Shown here: positions 8,104 to 16,030 of the stretch, piece after piece | How positions within the stretch are numbered: the first letter of the stretch is position 1 | Layout of the letters: the number at the start of each line of letters is the position of its first letter | Source: Clostridia bacterium | GTDB taxonomy: Bacteria; Bacillota; Clostridia; Oscillospirales; Acutalibacteraceae | Assembly: GCA_017518415.1 (NCBI GenBank) | Contig: JAFWVC010000119.1 | Span: 1 to 49,572 of the forward strand | Length of the DNA stretch: 49,572 nucleotides | Reading direction: 5' to 3' | Program-made: the position numbers and the translations under genes | Notes under the pieces: model-generated | Database searches by the model: none | What the model saw: only the letters and a program-made list of their open reading frames with translations | What the model was told of the DNA's origin: nothing

Positions 8104-10389
8104 TTACGGTTCCGGCGCGGCAGCTATCTGCGCCATATAGCGGCAGATGATCTCCCGATCCATCCGGCCGTCGTCCTGTTCCAGCAGAAACAGATAGGTG
8201 TTGCCGGCCCGCCGGGCGCCGCATTCCGCCGCCAAAACCAGCGTACAGCCGGTGCCGGCCGCGGGGGCCTGCCAATTGATCCGGCCGCAGAAGACGGAGG
8301 TATTGCCGCCGATCTTTCCGGTGAAGCGGGCCGTCTGCAACGTGCGGCCCTGCGCATCGCACACCCGGCCGGTTACGGTATACGGGGCCGTGTCATCCTC
8401 GTTGGTCAGCCAGATATCGCAGTTTAGCGCCGCCCCGGCCGGATAGGTCAAGGAATCGTACCGGGCGGAAACCAGCAGGGAACGGTAACTGTTTTGCACA
8501 AAGAAATAGGCCGGCTTCTCGCAGCCGTCATAATCCACCAGATTGGTGCATATCACGTTGGGGAACGGTTCGTTGAACTGCCAGACGATGCTGCCGGTGT
8601 TCCGGAACATCCGGCGGCGGTTGGCCTCAATCATATACCGCACGCCCTCCGCCTGCAGGAACTGGCTGCATGTGATGCGCTCGGGCAGTTGTGCGTCATC
8701 AAACGGGCCCAGCCATTGCGTTTCGTACGCGGTGTAGTCGCCCCAAAACGCGTGGTGACGCCAGGCGGCGTCGGGCGCATGCAACCGGATGTGTTCGGCG
8801 GATAAAAACGTCGGCAGGCTTTGCAGGCAGCACATGCCGGCAGCGCCCATCTCACTGTGCAGCATGGAGGTGGCGTTGTTGAGCAGCCGGTAATGCAGTT
8901 GCCTGCCCGCGTGGATCCACGGGCCGTGCACGTCGTGCTGTGCGCCGGCGTTGTTTTCTCCCAACAGCTCCTGCGGGCCGGAGGCGGTGGCGGGCAACAT
9001 CAGCCGCCCCGGATCCTCTTGCCGGACGATCCGCTGCAGCAGGGCGATGTTGGCGTCCTCATATCCCACCGGGCGCCGTTCCCGGCCGTCGTACCGGTCG
9101 TCGGTCAACTCGTTGCCGCCGCACCAGTAGGTCAGACAAACGTGGTTGCGCTTTTGCCGTACCGCGCTCCGGGCCGTTTGCTCCAGCAGCGTCAGATAGT
9201 CCGGATCCTTGGATGGAAAATCGGCAAAGCCGCCGGAACTGGATTGGCAAAAATCCTGCCAGACGAGGATGCCCAGCCGGTCGCACAGGTCGTAAAAGAT
9301 CTCTTTTTCAATCAGACCGCCGCCCCATACGCGTACGGTATTGACGTGAGCGGCCTGTATCTTTTGCAGCCAGACGGTGTATTGCTCATCGCTGACCCGG
9401 CCGTAGATCAGGTCGAACGGGACGACGTTGACCCCTTTCAGATAGATCGGCTTGCCGTTGATGACGGCGGTGTAGGGCAGCGCGTCATCGCCGCTGCCCT
9501 CGGTGCGGCGGTACGTCAGCGTGCGGAACCCCACCTGCTGCGTAAAGGCGTCGCATTCAAACGCGCCGTCGGTAATGCGCACCGTCAGCGGATACAAGGC
9601 GGCCCGGCCGTGGCCGTTCGGCCACCAAAGGTCGCGCAGTCCCGCGTCGATGGAGAAGCAGACGCTTTGCTCGCCCGGGACGACCGTGAAGGAGAGGGCT
9701 CCGCCAACGTCGTCCAGCTGCCATTGCAGCCGGGCTGTGCCGGGCTGCAGCCCGCAGAAGGTCAGTTCCACGTCCACCCGCCAGCCTTCCGGCGTTTGGA
9801 CCGGGACGACGCGCCGCGCCGAGAGATAGCCCAGCGTCGTTTCGTGCAGAGACACGTCGTCGTACAAACCGATAGGGACCAGCCGGGTGCAAAAATCCCA
9901 TTTGTAATTGAAACGGCTTTTTTGCAGGTTGGAGCGGGCCGTATACCCGTAGGCGGCATTGTCCCGCGGCGCATCTTCCAAAATGACGCAGAGGTCGTTT
10001 TCACCGGCCCGGCAAAGGCCGGTGATCGGTACGCGATGTGTGCGGTACATGCCGTACACGTTCGCGGCCGGTTGACCGTTTACCGTGACGGTGGCGCGGT
10101 AATCCACCCCGTCAAGCACCAGAAAGCGGTGCCTGTTATCCGCCTGCGGCAGGGTGAACGTAGTGCGGTATACCCACCATCTGTTTTCGACCCATTCGCA
10201 GTCCAGACTGTTCCGGTCGACCATCGGGTCCCGGATCAGGCCGGCGCGCAGCAGGTCATCCTGCACGCCGCCCGGTACGCGGGCGGGAATCCAATCGGTC
10301 ACGCCGGCGGCCGCGTCCGGGCAAAGATGTCCGGCCAGTTCATTCTGCCAGAAGCCTTTCAGGCGCCATGCGGAAAGAGAATGTTTCAT
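8104..10389 (-). CDS. Glycoside hydrolase family 2, beta-mannosidase-like
   Basis: 761-residue cytoplasmic enzyme with no signal peptide. It has the GH2 layout: an N-terminal jelly-roll domain (VPGGVQDDLLRAGLI, then CEWVENRWWVYRTTF), an immunoglobulin-like domain, and a TIM barrel starting near FYLKGVN-like text and WGGGLIEKEIFYDLCDRLGI. The general acid/base is predicted as Glu427 in YWCGGNEL and the nucleophile as Glu513 in LHSEMGAAG. The CEWVENRWWVY block is typical of beta-mannosidases rather than beta-galactosidases. At 761 residues it is somewhat shorter than the usual 820-900. It probably hydrolyses short beta-mannosides taken up by the cell; the natural substrate is not shown. It is convergent with the LacI/GxGYxYP unit. 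Confidence 0.87.
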   Translation of the reverse strand: MKHSLSAWRLKGFWQNELAGHLCPDAAAGVTDWIPARVPGGVQDDLLRAGLIRDPMVDRNSLDCEWVENRWWVYRTTFTLPQADNRHRFLVLDGVDYRATVTVNGQPAANVYGMYRTHRVPITGLCRAGENDLCVILEDAPRDNAAYGYTARSNLQKSRFNYKWDFCTRLVPIGLYDDVSLHETTLGYLSARRVVPVQTPEGWRVDVELTFCGLQPGTARLQWQLDDVGGALSFTVVPGEQSVCFSIDAGLRDLWWPNGHGRAALYPLTVRITDGAFECDAFTQQVGFRTLTYRRTEGSGDDALPYTAVINGKPIYLKGVNVVPFDLIYGRVSDEQYTVWLQKIQAAHVNTVRVWGGGLIEKEIFYDLCDRLGILVWQDFCQSSSGGFADFPSKDPDYLTLLEQTARSAVRQKRNHVCLTYWCGGNELTDDRYDGRERRPVGYEDANIALLQRIVRQEDPGRLMLPATASGPQELLGENNAGAQHDVHGPWIHAGRQLHYRLLNNATSMLHSEMGAAGMCCLQSLPTFLSAEHIRLHAPDAAWRHHAFWGDYTAYETQWLGPFDDAQLPERITCSQFLQAEGVRYMIEANRRRMFRNTGSIVWQFNEPFPNVICTNLVDYDGCEKPAYFFVQNSYRSLLVSARYDSLTYPAGAALNCDIWLTNEDDTAPYTVTGRVCDAQGRTLQTARFTGKIGGNTSVFCGRINWQAPAAGTGCTLVLAAECGARRAGNTYLFLLEQDDGRMDREIICRYMAQIAAAPEP

Positions 10390-10424
10390 GCGGGTCTCCT
10401 TTTGCTCTGTTTGCCTTTATTTTC

Positions 10425-10453
10425 ATTATATTCATTATAAAAGATAAACACAA
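10425..10453 (-). promoter_or_regulatory. Promoter of the beta-mannosidase-like gene
   Basis: On the minus strand TATAAT (10425-10430) is preceded at 17 bp by TTGTGT (10448-10453). A second TATAAT lies at 10434-10439. AAAAGGAG follows near the start codon. Confidence 0.6.
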
Positions 10454-10529
10454 TAAAGGAAAGACCGTTTGCACAATTTTTTAAAATCATTGCGTAATGT
10501 CGCGCACGCGGAGAAATTATTTTTGCAAG

Positions 10530-10558
10530 TGGACAAGCGGAGGAAAGTATGGTATAAT
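10530..10558 (+). promoter_or_regulatory. Promoter of the lipoate cluster
   Basis: TGGACA (10530-10535), a 17-bp spacer and TATAAT (10553-10558) with an extended TGG element. AGGGAGG at 10569-10575 is the ribosome site of the first gene. Confidence 0.85.
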
Positions 10559-10581
10559 ATCACGAAACAGGGAGGCGTAAC

Positions 10582-11403
10582 ATGCTTTTTTTGCGCAGCA
10601 GTACGACCGACGCGGCCGTCAACCTGGCGACCGAACAGTGGCTGCAGGAGCAGGCGCTGCCGCCGGTGTTCTTTTTGTATCAAAACGCTCCCGCGGTGAT
10701 CGTGGGCAAATATCAGAACGTGTACGCCGAAACGGACCCGGCCGCCCTGCGGCGGGATCATGTTCCGGTGTTTCGGCGCTGTTCGGGCGGCGGCGCGGTG
10801 TATCACGACGCCGGCAACTTCAACCTCTGCTTTGTTGAGACGCTGCCGCCGGGGACGGATCTGTCGCACGACCGGTATGTGCAGCCACTGGTGCAGGCGC
10901 TGCGTGCATTGGGCATTCCGGCGGACAAGCAGCGCTCCTGCGACATCGGCGTCGGGGGAGACAAGGTGTCCGGCAGCGCACAGTGTGTGCACGCCGGGCG
11001 CACGCTGCACCATTGCACCCTGTTGTTCGACACCGACCTGGCCGCGCTGGAACGCTACCTGCGCGGGAACGGCGGGCTCGTATCCCGGGCGGTGGCCTCG
11101 GTGCGCAGCCCGGTAACGGATCTGTGCCGGTATTACCGGGGCGGCCGGGAACAGTTTGAGGCCGATCTGCTGCGCGCCTTGTTTCCGCAGGGAATGCAGC
11201 CGCTGGACCTGACGGCGGAGCAGACGGAGCAGATCCGCCGCCTGGCGCAGGAGAAATACCGTACCTGGGCGTGGAACTATGCCGCCGGCCCGGCCTTTAC
11301 CGCCGCTACGGCCCGCGGAACGGTGCGGGTGGAGCGGGGCGTCGTGGTCGAATGCGGGGATCCCGCCTGCCTCGGCCGCCGGTATGAAGACGTGATATTA
11401 TAA
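10582..11403 (+). CDS. Lipoate-protein ligase A-like protein (paralogue 1)
   Basis: 273-residue protein of the BPL/LplA/LipB fold, which attaches lipoate or octanoate to a carrier lysine. The canonical substrate-binding block FRRCSGGGAVYHDAGNFN is intact. The catalytic-lysine block reads SCDIGVGGDKVSGSAQ; the lysine is kept but the usual GRND before it is replaced by SCD. YRTWAWNYA marks the end of the catalytic domain. Only about 45 residues follow, so the accessory C-terminal domain is reduced. It is first in a cluster with a free lipoyl domain, lipA and a second ligase. It may be a ligase, an octanoyl- or lipoyl-amidotransferase, or act as a pair with the second paralogue; the sequence alone does not decide. 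Confidence 0.85.
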   Translation: MLFLRSSTTDAAVNLATEQWLQEQALPPVFFLYQNAPAVIVGKYQNVYAETDPAALRRDHVPVFRRCSGGGAVYHDAGNFNLCFVETLPPGTDLSHDRYVQPLVQALRALGIPADKQRSCDIGVGGDKVSGSAQCVHAGRTLHHCTLLFDTDLAALERYLRGNGGLVSRAVASVRSPVTDLCRYYRGGREQFEADLLRALFPQGMQPLDLTAEQTEQIRRLAQEKYRTWAWNYAAGPAFTAATARGTVRVERGVVVECGDPACLGRRYEDVIL

Positions 11404-11439
11404 CATTGTATAATATAAAGGAATAAAGGAGAAAAAATC

Positions 11440-11676
11440 ATGAAAACCGAAATCAGAATGCCGCGCCTGAACGCGGATATGAAGGACGGAATGTTGGCCC
11501 GTTGGAACAAGCAGACCGGCGACGCCGTGCAGCAGGGCGAGATCCTGTGCGAGATTGAAACGGACAAGGTGGTCAGCGAGATTGAAGCGTCCTGCTCCGG
11601 CACCGTTGCGCAGCTGTGCGCGCAGGAGGGGGACCGCGTGCCCGTCGGGCAGGTCATCGCCGTGGTGGAAGGCTGA
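11440..11676 (+). CDS. Free-standing lipoyl-domain protein
   Basis: 78-residue protein consisting of a single biotinyl/lipoyl domain. The lipoylation site is Lys43 in the motif EIETDKVVSEIE, which is the E2-type ETDKV pattern rather than the GcvH pattern. The start MKTEIRMPRL and the end GQVIAVVEG bound a complete domain with no peripheral-subunit-binding or acyltransferase domain attached. It lies 36 bp after the first ligase and 3 bp before lipA. By its position it is the probable substrate of the two ligases and of lipoyl synthase. Its partner enzyme complex is not in the window. It could be a lipoyl carrier for a dehydrogenase encoded elsewhere, or a dedicated lipoyl relay protein. Confidence 0.88.
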   Translation: MKTEIRMPRLNADMKDGMLARWNKQTGDAVQQGEILCEIETDKVVSEIEASCSGTVAQLCAQEGDRVPVGQVIAVVEG

Positions 11677-11679
11677 ACC

Positions 11680-12528
11680 ATGGAAAGAAAACCCGCATGG
11701 CTGAAAGTTACCTACAATCAGCAGGAAGTGGAGCAGATTGCCGGCATGATGCAGGCGATGGGCCTGCATACCGTCTGCCGGGAGGCCAACTGCCCCAATA
11801 TGGGCGAGTGTTATAAAAAACACACCGCCACCTTTATGATCCTCGGCAGCCGCTGCACCCGCAACTGCCGCTTCTGCAACGTCACGCACGGCAGGCCCGA
11901 ACCGGTGGATCCGGCGGAGCCGCAGCATGTGGCAGACGCCGCCAAGGCGCTCGGCCTGCGCCACGTTGTGGTCACCTGCGTGACCAGGGATGACCTGCCG
12001 GACGGCGGCGCCGGGCAGTTTGCCGCGACGATCTCCGCTATCCGCCGTACGGTACCGGGCGCGACGGTCGAGGTGCTGATCTCCGACATGCAGGGCCGTA
12101 CCGACAGCCTGGATACCGTCATCGCCGCCGGCCCGGACGTGATCAATCACAACCTGGAAACGGTGCCGCAGTTGTACGCGCAGGTGCGGCCGCAGGCCGT
12201 GTATCAGCGCTCGCTGGACGTGCTGCGCTACGTCAAGCAGAAGGCGCCGCATATCCTGACCAAAACGGGCATCATGGTCGGCCTGGGCGAGACGGATGAG
12301 CAGATTTACGCCCTGATGCGCGACGTGCGCGCCGTCGGGTGCGATATCCTGACCATCGGGCAGTATTTGCAGCCGTCGGAACGGCACGTCGCCCTGCAAG
12401 CGTATATCACCCCCGAAAAGTTTGCCGAATACAAGCAAAAAGGGGAGGAGATGGGCTTCCGTTACGTAGCCAGCGGTCCGCTGGTGCGCAGCTCGTATAA
12501 GGCGCAGGAGGCCTTGCGGGGACTATGA
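11680..12528 (+). CDS. lipA: Lipoyl synthase
   Basis: 282-residue radical SAM enzyme that inserts two sulfurs into protein-bound octanoate. The auxiliary cluster motif is C33-x4-C38-x5-C44 (CREANCPNMGEC), and the SAM cluster motif is C59-x3-C63-x2-C66 (CTRNCRFC). The C-terminal RSSYKA provides the conserved serine that ligates the auxiliary cluster. Length fits the family. The ATG lies 3 bp after the lipoyl-domain stop, and its stop overlaps the next ligase (ATGA). Having the synthase next to a lipoyl domain and two ligases suggests both de novo completion and scavenging of lipoate. Confidence 0.96.
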   Translation: MERKPAWLKVTYNQQEVEQIAGMMQAMGLHTVCREANCPNMGECYKKHTATFMILGSRCTRNCRFCNVTHGRPEPVDPAEPQHVADAAKALGLRHVVVTCVTRDDLPDGGAGQFAATISAIRRTVPGATVEVLISDMQGRTDSLDTVIAAGPDVINHNLETVPQLYAQVRPQAVYQRSLDVLRYVKQKAPHILTKTGIMVGLGETDEQIYALMRDVRAVGCDILTIGQYLQPSERHVALQAYITPEKFAEYKQKGEEMGFRYVASGPLVRSSYKAQEALRGL

Positions 12529-13511
12529 TCTATATAGATAACGATTATCTTGACGCCGCGCAGAGTTTTGCGCTGGAGTTTTATCTGACCGATGAAAAGA
12601 AACTCCCGGCGGACTGCGTGTTCATGCTGTGGCGCAACCGCCCGACCCTGATGGTCGGCAAATATCAGAACACCTTGCAGGAAATCAATGACGCCTACGC
12701 CAAACAGCACGGCATCGCGGTGTACCGTCGCCTGTCGGGCGGGGGGACCATTTATACCGACATGGGCGGGTTTCAGTATACCTTCATCACGCCGGGCGAC
12801 GCCAACGAGATCTCCTTCACGCAGTACATCTCGCCGGTGATCGGCGCGCTGCGGGCACTGGGCGTGGAGGCCGGCTTCAACGGCCGCAACGACCTGGTCA
12901 TTGCCGGGCGCAAGTTCTCCGGCAGCGCGCAGTACAAGCACGGCGGGTATACGGTGCACCATGGCTCGCTGCTGTTCGATACCGATATCGAGCAGATGGT
13001 GCGTTCCACGACGGTGGATGCGTACAAAATCGTTTCCAAGGGGATCGCCTCGGTGCGCGAACGGGTCACGAATATCGCGGAGCATCTGCCTGCACCGATG
13101 GACCCGGCCGATTTTCGCGCATATATGGTGCGCAGCATTTGCGGCGCCGCCCCATGCGAAACGTACGCGCTCACGCCGGCGGACAGGGCCCGCGTCGAGC
13201 AGATCGCGGACGGCCGTTTCCGCACGTGGGCGTGGAATTACGGCGAATCCCCCCGCTGCAATATCGAGCGCAGCGAACGGCTGCCCGGCGGCAAGGTGGA
13301 GTGGAAACTGCAGGTAGATCACGGCACGGTGACGGCCTGCTCGCTGTATGGGGATTTTTTCTGCTCGATGGATGACGTCGGGCCGCTTTGCCGGGCGCTG
13401 GTCGGCTGTCCTTACCGGGAGGAGGACCTGCGCCGCGTGTTGCAGCAGCAAAACGTCGGCAGACAGTTTTATCATATCACGGCAGAGGATCTGCTGCATA
13501 CTTTGATTTGA
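12525..13511 (+). CDS. lplA: Lipoate-protein ligase A (paralogue 2)
   Basis: 328-residue cytoplasmic ligase activating lipoate (or octanoate) with ATP and transferring it to a lipoyl-domain lysine. The catalytic block GRNDLVIAGRKFSGSAQ is canonical, with the lysine in RKFSG. FRTWAWNYGESP is followed by a complete accessory C-terminal domain of ~100 residues (about 240-328). The upstream substrate block reads YRRLSGGGTIYTDMGGFQ, where the usual HDxGNxN is altered to TDMGGFQ. This is the mirror image of the changes in paralogue 1. It overlaps lipA by four bases, and is followed by the diacylglycerol kinase-like gene after a short gap. Confidence 0.9.
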   Translation: MIYIDNDYLDAAQSFALEFYLTDEKKLPADCVFMLWRNRPTLMVGKYQNTLQEINDAYAKQHGIAVYRRLSGGGTIYTDMGGFQYTFITPGDANEISFTQYISPVIGALRALGVEAGFNGRNDLVIAGRKFSGSAQYKHGGYTVHHGSLLFDTDIEQMVRSTTVDAYKIVSKGIASVRERVTNIAEHLPAPMDPADFRAYMVRSICGAAPCETYALTPADRARVEQIADGRFRTWAWNYGESPRCNIERSERLPGGKVEWKLQVDHGTVTACSLYGDFFCSMDDVGPLCRALVGCPYREEDLRRVLQQQNVGRQFYHITAEDLLHTLI

Positions 13512-13531
13512 TCACCGGAGGAAACTTACAT

Positions 13532-14461
13532 ATGCGCCATGTTTTTCTGATCAACCCGGCCGCCGGGAAGCATCAGGCGGCCATGCAGCTCATTCCGCAG
13601 ATCGAAGCCTTTTTCCAAGCCCGCGGCGAAGAATATAAAATCTGCGTCACGCAGCGGCCCGGGCACGCCACGCAGATGGCCCGGCAGGAGGCGGAGGCGG
13701 GCGGCCCCGTGCGGCTGTATGCCTGCGGCGGCGACGGCACGCTGCTGGAAACGATGGAAGGCATCATCGGTAAAAGCAACGCGCAGATCACCCATTACCC
13801 CTGCGGCTCCGCCAACGATTACGTGCGGATGTTCCCGTGCCACGAGGCTTTTTCCGATCTGGAGCAGCTGGCGGATGGTGTGTGCGTGCCGGCGGACGGC
13901 ATTTTGTGCAACGGGCGGCTGGCGCTGAACATCTGCTCGATGGGAATGGACGCCGACGTGGCCAACCGGATGAGCCGGTATAAACGCTGGCCGTTGGTGT
14001 CCGGGCCGACGGCATACCGTCTGGGCGTGGTGGAGACCTTCTTCCACAAGTTCGGGCGGGATCTGCACGTGACCATGCACACCGCCGACGGGGTGGTGGA
14101 ACGGCAGGGCCGGTATCTGTTTGCGCTGGCCGCCAGCGGGCAGTATTACGGCGGCGGCTACCGCGGCGCGCCGCAGGCGTCGCCCTTCGACGGCCTGCTG
14201 GATTTCGTGCTGATCGACGTCATCGGGCGCCTGCAAGTGCCGGGTTTTCTCAAGCGCTACCGCGCGGGAGAACACATCGGCACGCCCGGCTGCCAGTTTT
14301 TCCGCGGTACCAGGATGGAGATCACCTCCGCCGGGCCGGCGGTGGTGAACGTCGATGGAGAGTGCCAGACGGCGGAGCACATCGTTTTCGAGGTGCTGCC
14401 CGGCGCGGTACCCTTCGTGCTGCCCGGCGCCTCGGTCCCGGCCCGTGAGATCAGCGCGTGA
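13532..14461 (+). CDS. Diacylglycerol kinase-family lipid kinase
   Basis: 309-residue protein of the DagK/YegS/sphingosine-kinase catalytic family. It begins RHVFLINPAAGKHQA, has the nucleotide-binding GGDGTLLE at residues 66-73, and CGSANDYVRM at 91-100 in the place of the usual GTxNDFAR. The C-terminal half contains YYGGGYRGAPQASPFDGLLDFVLI, typical of the family. It would phosphorylate diacylglycerol or a related lipid at the membrane. GGAGGAAA precedes the ATG at 13532. It is the last gene before a terminator, likely read with the lipoate cluster, though a functional link is not apparent. Confidence 0.88.
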   Translation: MRHVFLINPAAGKHQAAMQLIPQIEAFFQARGEEYKICVTQRPGHATQMARQEAEAGGPVRLYACGGDGTLLETMEGIIGKSNAQITHYPCGSANDYVRMFPCHEAFSDLEQLADGVCVPADGILCNGRLALNICSMGMDADVANRMSRYKRWPLVSGPTAYRLGVVETFFHKFGRDLHVTMHTADGVVERQGRYLFALAASGQYYGGGYRGAPQASPFDGLLDFVLIDVIGRLQVPGFLKRYRAGEHIGTPGCQFFRGTRMEITSAGPAVVNVDGECQTAEHIVFEVLPGAVPFVLPGASVPAREISA

Positions 14462-14492
14462 TGCGCTGCGCCCGTGCAAAAAAGTCAGCAAC

Positions 14493-14528
14493 AAAAAAAC
14501 ACAGCCGCTGCGGCGGCTGTGTTTTTTT
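14493..14528. terminator. Bidirectional intrinsic terminator
   Basis: CACAGCCGC (14500-14508) pairs with GCGGCTGTG (14513-14521), flanked by seven A and seven T residues. It separates the convergent lipid-kinase and Wzz-like genes. Confidence 0.93.
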
Positions 14529-14536
14529 GTCTTTGT

Positions 14537-15256
14537 TCAGTCGGCCCGGATGCTCCGCCGGGAGATGCCGATCACTTCCGGCACCTGCCCTAACACCGGC
14601 AGTTTCGGGAACCGGGTGATGATCGCCTCCACCGAAAGGATGCGGGTGCGGCGGGTGATGCGCAGCAGCGAAAATAGGATCACCGCCGCCAGGCAAGACA
14701 GCATGGAGTAGGTGATGATGATCGGCAGCGAGTACGGCCGGTAGGTTTCGTCGATGTAGGCGGCCTCGGTGCGGGAGTAGAACCCCAGGCGCGTCAGATC
14801 GTGCACGCTTTTCAGCGAATATTGGCTGTAAAAGCGGCACAACAGCAGGGCGTCCTGCTCGTTGTCCGCCAGCACGCTGTAGCGGAAGCATACGGACGTT
14901 TTGCTCAGTTCAACCGAGACGGCCCTGTCCAGATCTTTGGCGGTGTAGGGCCGCGACAGCCCGGCGGGCAGGTGCTCCGCCGCGTTTTCCAGCAGACACG
15001 GTTCCTTCATATAGCACAGGAAGGATTCGGCCAGCACCAGAGAAGAGTTGAAATCGTCCGGTACGGTCGAGATCTTGCCGTTTTCCTGGGCAAAGGAGAG
15101 CGAGTAGGAGCAGCAGGCCTTGTAGGGCGCCGGTACGAACAGGATCGTGACCAGGCAGCAGACGATGGTCACGCCAAAGCAAAAGGCGGCAATCGCCAGG
15201 ATGTGCCCGCGCATATAGTTCATCAGGTGCTGCAAAAGGAGAAGCGCTTTTTTCAT
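14537..15256 (-). CDS. Wzz-like membrane protein (second of a pair)
   Basis: 239-residue protein with two membrane helices, at about 17-41 and 178-199, bracketing an extracytoplasmic region of ~135 residues. This is the topology of polysaccharide co-polymerase or chain-length determinant (Wzz/YveK-type) proteins, although sequence similarity is weaker than in its neighbour. The start at 15256 has AAGGAGGAAT upstream and overlaps the previous stop (ATGA). The short cytoplasmic tail ends in SRRSIRAD and has no Walker kinase domain. It probably works with the adjacent Wzz-like protein as a heteromeric assembly. No polysaccharide polymerase or glycosyltransferase cluster is in this stretch. Confidence 0.7.
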   Translation of the reverse strand: MKKALLLLQHLMNYMRGHILAIAAFCFGVTIVCCLVTILFVPAPYKACCSYSLSFAQENGKISTVPDDFNSSLVLAESFLCYMKEPCLLENAAEHLPAGLSRPYTAKDLDRAVSVELSKTSVCFRYSVLADNEQDALLLCRFYSQYSLKSVHDLTRLGFYSRTEAAYIDETYRPYSLPIIITYSMLSCLAAVILFSLLRITRRTRILSVEAIITRFPKLPVLGQVPEVIGISRRSIRAD

Positions 15257-15987
15257 GCCGATTCCTCCTTTGTGCCGGGCGCGGGCGGCGCCTGCCGGAT
15301 CGGATCCGTCGTCGGGATAACGCCGAAAATGCACAGCTTGTACGATTCCACGTCTTTGACGGAGGAGATGCGGATGTTCAGCTTAAAGTTCAGATATTCC
15401 GTCAAAAATACCAGTATGGCCGCCGCCGCCAGGCATACGAGGAATACCGGCAGGCGGTAAGAATAAGCCTTCGGTTCGGAAGCGCCGCGCACCGTTTCCA
15501 CATTGTTGATCTCCAGCGGCACCGTCAGCTGATCCACCATGGCATCGGTATACACGGTGGCCAGCTGTTGGGCGACTGCCGGGTCGGTATAACTGGCCGT
15601 GACGTTGATGATCAACGTGCCGGCGGTGCGGTCGACGGAGATGCGCCGCAATAGCTGTTTTTCAGTCATGGTATCGGTCCAGCCCATGACCTCCAGCGTT
15701 TGTTTCGCCACCTCGTGGCTGGCGTACAGCCCCGCAAAGTGAAAGGCCAGATTGTGGGACTTGATCAGGATGTCGGTAATGGTCTTTCCGGCGTCTTCTT
15801 CCTGTTGCTGCAGGCGGTTGATGACGGCTACGGACACGCGGGATGAGTACAGCGTGGGTACAAACAAAAACGTACCCACCGCCGACAGAAGCGTCAGCGC
15901 GATCAGCGCCGAGATCCATCGCCGTTTCTTTTCGACTAAATACGTGCGGAAACGCAGCCGAAGATGCAGACGGTTTTTCAATTGCAT
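15253..15987 (-). CDS. Wzz/YveK-type chain length determinant protein
   Basis: 244-residue membrane protein with helices at about 25-43 and 182-202. The extracytoplasmic part contains the family-typical stretch ISVDRTAGTLIINVTASYTD followed by PAVAQQLATVYTDAM, close to Firmicute YveK/CapA-like co-polymerases. These proteins control the length of exported polysaccharide and normally activate a BY-kinase encoded next door. No such kinase is seen here. AAGGAGG lies about ten bases before the ATG. The gene follows TrkH after 43 bp on the same strand and overlaps the second Wzz-like gene. Confidence 0.85.
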   Translation of the reverse strand: MQLKNRLHLRLRFRTYLVEKKRRWISALIALTLLSAVGTFLFVPTLYSSRVSVAVINRLQQQEEDAGKTITDILIKSHNLAFHFAGLYASHEVAKQTLEVMGWTDTMTEKQLLRRISVDRTAGTLIINVTASYTDPAVAQQLATVYTDAMVDQLTVPLEINNVETVRGASEPKAYSYRLPVFLVCLAAAAILVFLTEYLNFKLNIRISSVKDVESYKLCIFGVIPTTDPIRQAPPAPGTKEESA

Positions 15988-16030
15988 CGGCCGGAAGCCT
16001 CCTTTTGGACAGTTGCCGTCACACCGGTTT

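Noticed and set aside
10488..10499. CATTGCGTAATG, a possible LacI-type operator near the beta-mannosidase and lipoate promoters
   Set aside because: Only the outer four bases on each side are symmetrical and no copy was found at the LacI gene's own promoter.
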